A program made the position numbers and the translations under genes. Shown here one piece after another: positions 60,826 to 64,000 of a stretch of DNA of 64,000 nucleotides (positions within the stretch are counted from its first letter, which is position 1; every line of letters starts with the position of its first letter). The DNA is from Pseudomonas rhizosphaerae (GTDB lineage: Bacteria; Pseudomonadota; Gammaproteobacteria; Pseudomonadales; Pseudomonadaceae). The stretch spans positions 1,612,001 to 1,676,000 of the forward strand of contig NZ_CP009533.1 in NCBI RefSeq assembly GCF_000761155.1, written 5' to 3'. The notes beneath the pieces were generated by a model, which was not told the DNA's origin, did no database searches, and was given only the letters and a program-made list of their open reading frames with translations.

Positions 60826-61245
60826 TCACCTTAGCTTTGTCAGCAGCGCAGGTATCACTGGGTGATATTTTTGAGGTCCCAAATACTGCTGCGCCATCCA
60901 CCACGCAGCACCGAGCGCTGATGCTACAACCGTCGCCAAACCTAGGAGAGCCAGGAACGTTAGTCGTCCTTTTGTCACCATGTGATTTTCGATGTTAGCA
61001 AGTCGATTCTCTACGGCTTGCGACGACAGCTTGAGCGCTACGATATCGCCAGCAACGCCTTTAACATCGACCTTGATCGAGGAAATGTCACTGCGCACGT
61101 ATTCCATATGACTTTCAAGCTTTGCAACTCTAGGTTCCACGTTATTGCCTCCGCTGGGTGGACCTCCGCCGCCCCGCTTGGGTTGGTCCCGGTCCGTGTC
61201 ATGGAGTTTATACTCGTCCTTCATCCAGCTGATGTTATCACTCAT
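60826..61245 (-). CDS. Coiled-coil protein with C-terminal membrane anchor
   Basis: 139 residues from ATG 61245 (MSDNISWMKDEYKLHDTD), or 146 from 61266. A Gly/Pro-rich stretch (KRGGGGPPSGGNN) is followed by a long heptad-like helix (EPRVAKLESHMEYVRSDISS then KVDVKGVAGDIVALKLSSQA) and one membrane segment (LTFLALLGLATVVASALGAA). This layout recalls small phage-encoded XhlA-like or spanin-like membrane proteins, but I recognise no family. It overlaps the preceding small gene by 8 nt. Confidence 0.7.
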   Translation of the reverse strand: MSDNISWMKDEYKLHDTDRDQPKRGGGGPPSGGNNVEPRVAKLESHMEYVRSDISSIKVDVKGVAGDIVALKLSSQAVENRLANIENHMVTKGRLTFLALLGLATVVASALGAAWWMAQQYLGPQKYHPVIPALLTKLR

Positions 61246-61444
61246 CGGTTGGATCTCCGGACACATTCCACGGATAGCGGCCGTCGTAGATCCTGCCCGT
61301 ACGGGAGTCTATCTGCTCAAGGGCGTCAAAAACCTCTCGGAATTTATTCCAAGCGCTATCTGCCCTTTCCTTGGCCTCGCCTTCCAGCGGCATTGCTTTC
61401 ATAGCAAGTAGCATATCGAGCGTAACTGAGGTCAAAACACCCAC
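61238..61444 (-). CDS. Small island protein of unknown function
   Basis: 68 residues from GTG 61444 (MGVLTSVTLDMLLAMKAM), ending in RIYDGRYPWNVSGDPTDE. Helical, amphipathic, Ala/Glu/Lys-rich in the middle. The frame is open without a start back to about 61519, and an upstream 26-codon ORF lies in the neighbouring frame, so this may be the 3' part of a gene broken or shifted by one base. Overlap with the next gene indicates translational coupling. Confidence 0.5.
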   Translation of the reverse strand: MGVLTSVTLDMLLAMKAMPLEGEAKERADSAWNKFREVFDALEQIDSRTGRIYDGRYPWNVSGDPTDE

Positions 61445-61473
61445 TGCAGATCTTAGGGGGCCGATTACCTGTG

Positions 61474-61554
61474 TCAGCGCAGAGTATCCACCGGGCCATC
61501 CAAAAATTTGCTCACGTGTTCAGGAAGGCTGTCAGGCCCTTTTTCATCTGCCAT
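61474..61554 (-). CDS. 26-codon ORF, possible 5' part of the preceding island gene
   Basis: MADEKGPDSLPEHVSKFLDG followed by six residues and TGA, with TAGGAG 7 nt before the ATG. It ends 30 nt before the GTG of the next gene. Moving one base back near 61480-61519 would join it to a frame reading TQVIGPLRSAVGVLTSVTLD. A single protein of about 95 residues would result. Confidence 0.4.
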   Translation of the reverse strand: MADEKGPDSLPEHVSKFLDGPVDTLR

Positions 61555-61892
61555 ATGAGGCTCCTAGCCAAAAAAATGAATGTCACTCTTTTTTGCATTC
61601 CATCTCGTCAGAGCCGCGCCTGTTAACGGCCGCGTCATCGATGAGCACCGTTCTATTTGCGGTCATCGGGACACCAGTAGCTCACTCCACACGCATAGCA
61701 CGCGCGCGAAAAATGTCTCTGCCCTCTACCTTCACTGCCATGGCCGAATGCATGACGCTGTCAGCTACTCTCTTCAGATATCCTTCCCAATGGCATGCGG
61801 TCCCTCCGCGTTCTAGAGCGTTCCAGGGCATCTATGTGTGATCTTAGCACTGCCCAGGACCGCGCTCACATCGACAATTCGGCCGGCGAGGT

Positions 61893-62179
61893 CTAAAAGT
61901 GTCGCAAGTTAATTGGGGAGGATGATGTTCGGTGATCGAATCGATGATCCAAGCACTGCGGTAGCTGGCAGCCCAGCTTTCTGAGCTTTTCTACAAGCCA
62001 AGGCCGCTTGTTGCGACCGCCTGCAATAGCTCGTAGCTTTAGTCGCTCAGCGTCATGGCGCTCACTGGCCAAGATTTGAATGCGGTCCACTTCTGCTGGC
62101 GAAACACAGAGAAAACCATCTTCGTCGCCAACGATCAGAGCACTTGGTTCGATCACCATGCCGTTAATAGCAATTGGTA
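61893..62179 (-). pseudogene. RraA-family gene fragment, 5' end cut at the att repeat
   Basis: The minus-strand frame reads LPIAINGMVIEPSALIVGDE then DGFLCVSPAEVDRIQIL and on to a stop, about 95 residues. The pattern P-I-x-I-x-G-x-V-x-P-x-x-LIVGDEDG is the C-terminal part of RraA/HMG-aldolase-like proteins, which carry about 120 more residues upstream. Those are missing: sequence similarity stops exactly where the 47-bp tRNA repeat begins. Reading further upstream gives only the antisense of the tRNA end ([10 protein letters not shown]). Confidence 0.7.
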
Positions 62180-62226
62180 GTGCAAGGGGTCGAGTGTTCG
62201 AATCACTCCGTCCCGACCATTTATTC
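62180..62226. repeat. attR-like site: 47-bp direct repeat, copy 2
   Basis: Identical to 60514-60560. The tRNA half it contains is not a full tRNA gene. Bases on both sides diverge at once (A versus G before; C versus T after), which sets the repeat boundaries. Confidence 0.9.
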
Positions 62227-62246
62227 CTAAGTGAAATCGGACAGTT

Positions 62247-62273
62247 AAGCCACTTCTCATAAGTGGCTTTTTT
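62247..62273 (+). terminator. Intrinsic terminator just after attR
   Basis: 9-bp perfect stem AAGCCACTT / AAGTGGCTT with loop CTCAT and a T6 run. It is probably the original terminator of the tRNA-Pro gene, displaced by the insertion. Confidence 0.8.
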
Positions 62274-62340
62274 GAGCCCGCGCAAAACTATCTGGTGATT
62301 TCTCTGATATCCAAGTCAGCGTCAACCTCTGACCAGACCG

Positions 62341-62370
62341 GCCCAGCCCAGCCCAGCCCAGCCCAGCCCA
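62341..62370. repeat. (GCCCA)6 simple-sequence repeat
   Basis: Six exact tandem copies of GCCCA, followed by a partial GCCCC, 16 nt beyond the stop of the minus-strand hydrolase gene. Confidence 0.9.
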
Positions 62371-62385
62371 GCCCCCCAGACATCC

Positions 62386-63249
62386 TCAAAACCTGTTCAC
62401 CGGAATCTTCAAGCTGCACAACCCGCTCTCATCCGCAGGTGGCAGGTTTCCGGCCCGGATATTCACCTGTAGTGCCGGCAGCAACAGCGCAGGGACCGAC
62501 AGGCTGACATCCCGAGTGGTGCGCATGCGCACGAACGACGCCAGATCCGAAGCATCACTGACGTGAATGTTCTTCTCGCGCTGCTCGGCGACAGTGCTTA
62601 TCCAACACGCTTCCCTACCAGCGGGAGGGTAGTCATGACACATGTACAGTCGGGTGTGCGAGGGCAGGTTCAGTAGCCGCTTGATCGATCCATACATCTG
62701 CTCGGCATCCCCGCCTGGAAAATCGCACCGGGCGGTGCCAACGTCTGGCATGAACAGCGTATCGCCGACGAAGACATGTAAGTCGTCGACCAGATAGGCG
62801 ATGTCTGCCGGCGTGTGTCCAGGTACATGCAGAACTTTCACCGGGATCGCGCCGATGTGAAACGCCTCGTCCGCGTCGAACAGTCTGTCGAACTGCGAAC
62901 CATCGGGCAGGAAACTGGGTTCGAGGTTGTAGATGTCGCGAAACACCTTCTGTACCGCTGTGATCTGCGCACCGATGCCGATCTGGCCGCCGAGTTTGTC
63001 CCTGAGGTAGGCGCTGGCGGACAGGTGGTCCGCATGCGCGTGGGTTTCCAGTAACCACTGCACCTGTAGCCGGTGCTCATTCACGAACGCGATGATACGG
63101 TCTGCACTATCGGTGTGGATGCGTCCGGCTTTGGCATCGTAGTCCAGCACGGGATCCACGATCGCGCAGGGGCCTCCCGAGGCCTCGAAAATGACATAGC
63201 TCACGGTTGCCGTGGCGGTGTCGTAGAAGCCTTCAATCTGCGCGGTCAT
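62386..63249 (-). CDS. MBL-fold hydrolase, ETHE1/Blh-like (persulfide dioxygenase type)
   Basis: 287 residues. Metallo-beta-lactamase metal ligands: ETHAHADHLSAS, LHVPGHTPADIAYL, GDTLFMPDVGTARCDFPGG, and MCHDYPP. The DFPGGDAEQMYGSI segment places it with ETHE1/Blh enzymes, which oxidise glutathione persulfide to sulfite, rather than with glyoxalase II. It diverges from a BigR-like sulfide-responsive regulator, which fits this role. Rhodanese fusion is absent. Confidence 0.88.
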   Translation of the reverse strand: MTAQIEGFYDTATATVSYVIFEASGGPCAIVDPVLDYDAKAGRIHTDSADRIIAFVNEHRLQVQWLLETHAHADHLSASAYLRDKLGGQIGIGAQITAVQKVFRDIYNLEPSFLPDGSQFDRLFDADEAFHIGAIPVKVLHVPGHTPADIAYLVDDLHVFVGDTLFMPDVGTARCDFPGGDAEQMYGSIKRLLNLPSHTRLYMCHDYPPAGREACWISTVAEQREKNIHVSDASDLASFVRMRTTRDVSLSVPALLLPALQVNIRAGNLPPADESGLCSLKIPVNRF

Positions 63250-63279
63250 TGCCAGCCCCCTTGCTTAACGTCATTACAC

Positions 63280-63295
63280 TATATTGAAAGATATA
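63280..63295. promoter_or_regulatory. AT-rich palindrome between hydrolase and ArsR gene
   Basis: TATAT-N6-ATATA within a longer imperfect dyad ACTATATTGAAAGATATACTAT (described by positions 63278-63299). BigR/SqrR regulators bind AT-rich dyads of this kind over their own promoter and that of blh. Confidence 0.6.
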
Positions 63296-63339
63296 CTATC
63301 CAATCGTAGACTGTCGATCTTCCACTGTCGGGGCTTGCC

Positions 63340-63669
63340 ATGTCTGCTCAATTGTCCGCCGAGGAAATCGGTCTGCTGCGCGATTCAGCCGCCAAGGCGT
63401 GTGCCCTGCTGAAAGCGCTGGCCAACGAAGACCGTCTGTTGCTGCTGTGCCAATTGACCCAAGGCGAGCGCAACGTGGGCGAGCTGGAGGCATTGTCCGG
63501 GATCAGGCAGCCGACGTTGTCTCAGCAGTTGGGCGTCCTGCGTGAGGAGGGCATGGTCAACACCCGCAGAATGGGTAAGTACATCTACTACTCGCTGGCC
63601 AGTTTCGAAGTGGTCTCTCTGATGCAGACGCTATCGGGCCTGTACTGCGGCCAGGCGCTCAAGAAGTAA
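63340..63669 (+). CDS. ArsR-family repressor, BigR/SqrR-like
   Basis: 109 residues with the ArsR winged helix (LKALANEDRLLLLCQLTQGE, then LEALSGIRQPTLSQQLGVLR). Cys at 21, 37 and 103. C37 and C103 are 66 apart, the spacing I recall for the redox pair C42 and C108 of BigR, which forms a disulfide or tetrasulfide with reactive sulfur and then releases DNA. Expected to repress the divergent hydrolase and the downstream DUF442 gene. Confidence 0.87.
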   Translation: MSAQLSAEEIGLLRDSAAKACALLKALANEDRLLLLCQLTQGERNVGELEALSGIRQPTLSQQLGVLREEGMVNTRRMGKYIYYSLASFEVVSLMQTLSGLYCGQALKK

Positions 63670-63710
63670 GCCTCAGCACTATCACACAGCGTACATGCCT
63701 GGAGTTTGCA

Positions 63711-64000
63711 ATGGAGCAAGTGGTAAAGCGTATAGACGCAGGGTTCTCGGTGGCTGGCCAGCTCGATCCGGGCAATTTGTCTGAAGTGCGGGCCATGAGC
63801 TTCGCCAGCGTGATCTGCAACCGTCCGGATCATGAGGGTGGAGTGGATCAACCCGATCATCTGGCGATGGAGCGAGCGGCTATCGCGGTAGGGCTGGAGT
63901 TCCGCTACCTGCCTGTAGCGAGCGCGGGTGCCACGGCTGCGCAGGGGCAAGCGCTGAAGGCGCTTCTGGAGCAACTGCCCGCGCCTGTCCTTGCCTACTG
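63711..64000 (+). CDS. DUF442/TIGR01244 phosphatase-like protein (3' end outside window)
   Basis: 96 codons visible. VKRIDAGFSVAGQLDPGNLS, SFASVICNRPDHEGG, then VGLEFRYLPVASAGATAAQG and LLEQLPAPVLAY match the start of DUF442 proteins, a dual-specificity-phosphatase-like domain. The window ends just before the expected catalytic C-x5-R loop. In other bacteria this domain is fused to the N-terminus of Blh; here it is a separate gene 41 nt after the ArsR gene. Confidence 0.85.
   Translation, partial: MEQVVKRIDAGFSVAGQLDPGNLSEVRAMSFASVICNRPDHEGGVDQPDHLAMERAAIAVGLEFRYLPVASAGATAAQGQALKALLEQLPAPVLAY

Larger units (their letters stand above)
60514..62226. mobile_element. Mini genomic island in tRNA-Pro (1.67 kb, no integrase)
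   Basis: Bounded by perfect 47-bp direct repeats of the tRNA 3' end, 1666 bp apart. The interior is visibly less GC-rich than its surroundings (about 47% in one line counted by hand) and has poor coding structure. Contents: a tRNA-side terminator, two or three small minus-strand genes of unknown role, about 340 bp in which I see no gene (61555-61892), and an rraA fragment. There is no integrase, so this is a decayed island, a non-autonomous element, or the scar of a larger one. Confidence 0.8.

Noticed and set aside
61371..61841. 156-codon open frame on the plus strand in the island
   Set aside because: No Shine-Dalgarno or domain; overlaps the small minus-strand genes and has the composition of non-coding sequence.
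62178..62285. N-terminal extension of the rraA fragment with [10 protein letters not shown]
   Set aside because: This peptide is the well-known antisense translation of a tRNA 3' end, not a protein sequence.

Overview
The window is an ordinary, GC-rich Pseudomonas chromosome segment, most likely from the P. putida group. The gene order fadBA-topA-sulA-lexA-psrA-nagZ ... mfd-gap, the ribose operon rbsBACRKD, and the block thrS-infC-rpmI-rplT-pheS-pheT-ihfA-merR-tRNA-Pro all match what I remember of that group. Many protein sequences also read as close relatives of P. putida and P. fluorescens proteins. This rests on recognition, not on a database search.

Region 1 (1-12.3 kb) holds the fatty-acid oxidation complex fadBA (fadB lacks its 5' end), topoisomerase I, the SOS pair lexA-sulA behind two LexA boxes, the fatty-acid regulator psrA with its own overlapping operators, nagZ for peptidoglycan recycling, a D-2-hydroxyacid dehydrogenase and an exported hydrolase. 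Region 2 (12.5-15.6 kb) is an acyl-CoA set: enoyl-CoA hydratase, acyl-CoA dehydrogenase and a 3-hydroxyisobutyryl-CoA-hydrolase-like protein, suggesting branched-chain acyl-CoA (valine) breakdown. An array of three 85-bp hairpin-forming repeats follows.

Region 3 (16.1-20.7 kb, minus strand) is a nitrate ABC transporter nrtA-nrtB-nrtD. It is preceded by an untranslated leader with a strong intrinsic terminator, and by nasR, a nitrate-sensing antiterminator with an ANTAR domain. Region 4 (20.9-29.4 kb) has a galactose 1-dehydrogenase, an SNF2-type helicase packed behind mfd, and an N-terminally extended GAPDH. Region 5 (29.5-43.5 kb) is more accessory: three MFS transporters, an AGE-family sugar isomerase, several small proteins, a methionine aminopeptidase, a KaiC-like double ATPase with a single-domain response regulator, a Na+/H+ antiporter, and an orphan Rhs protein with an unassigned C-terminal tail.

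Region 6 (43.6-52.7 kb) is the ribose uptake and kinase operon, fused by position to an exported nucleoside hydrolase, then small proteins and a cold-shock protein. Region 7 (52.8-60.6 kb) is the translation block ending at tRNA-Pro(GGG). The 3' end of that tRNA is repeated perfectly (47 bp) 1.67 kb downstream. The two copies bracket a mini-island with no integrase, two or three small unknown genes, and an rraA-like fragment cut off exactly at the repeat. The window ends in a persulfide/sulfide-type cluster: an ETHE1/Blh-like hydrolase diverging from a BigR/SqrR-like ArsR regulator and a truncated DUF442 gene.
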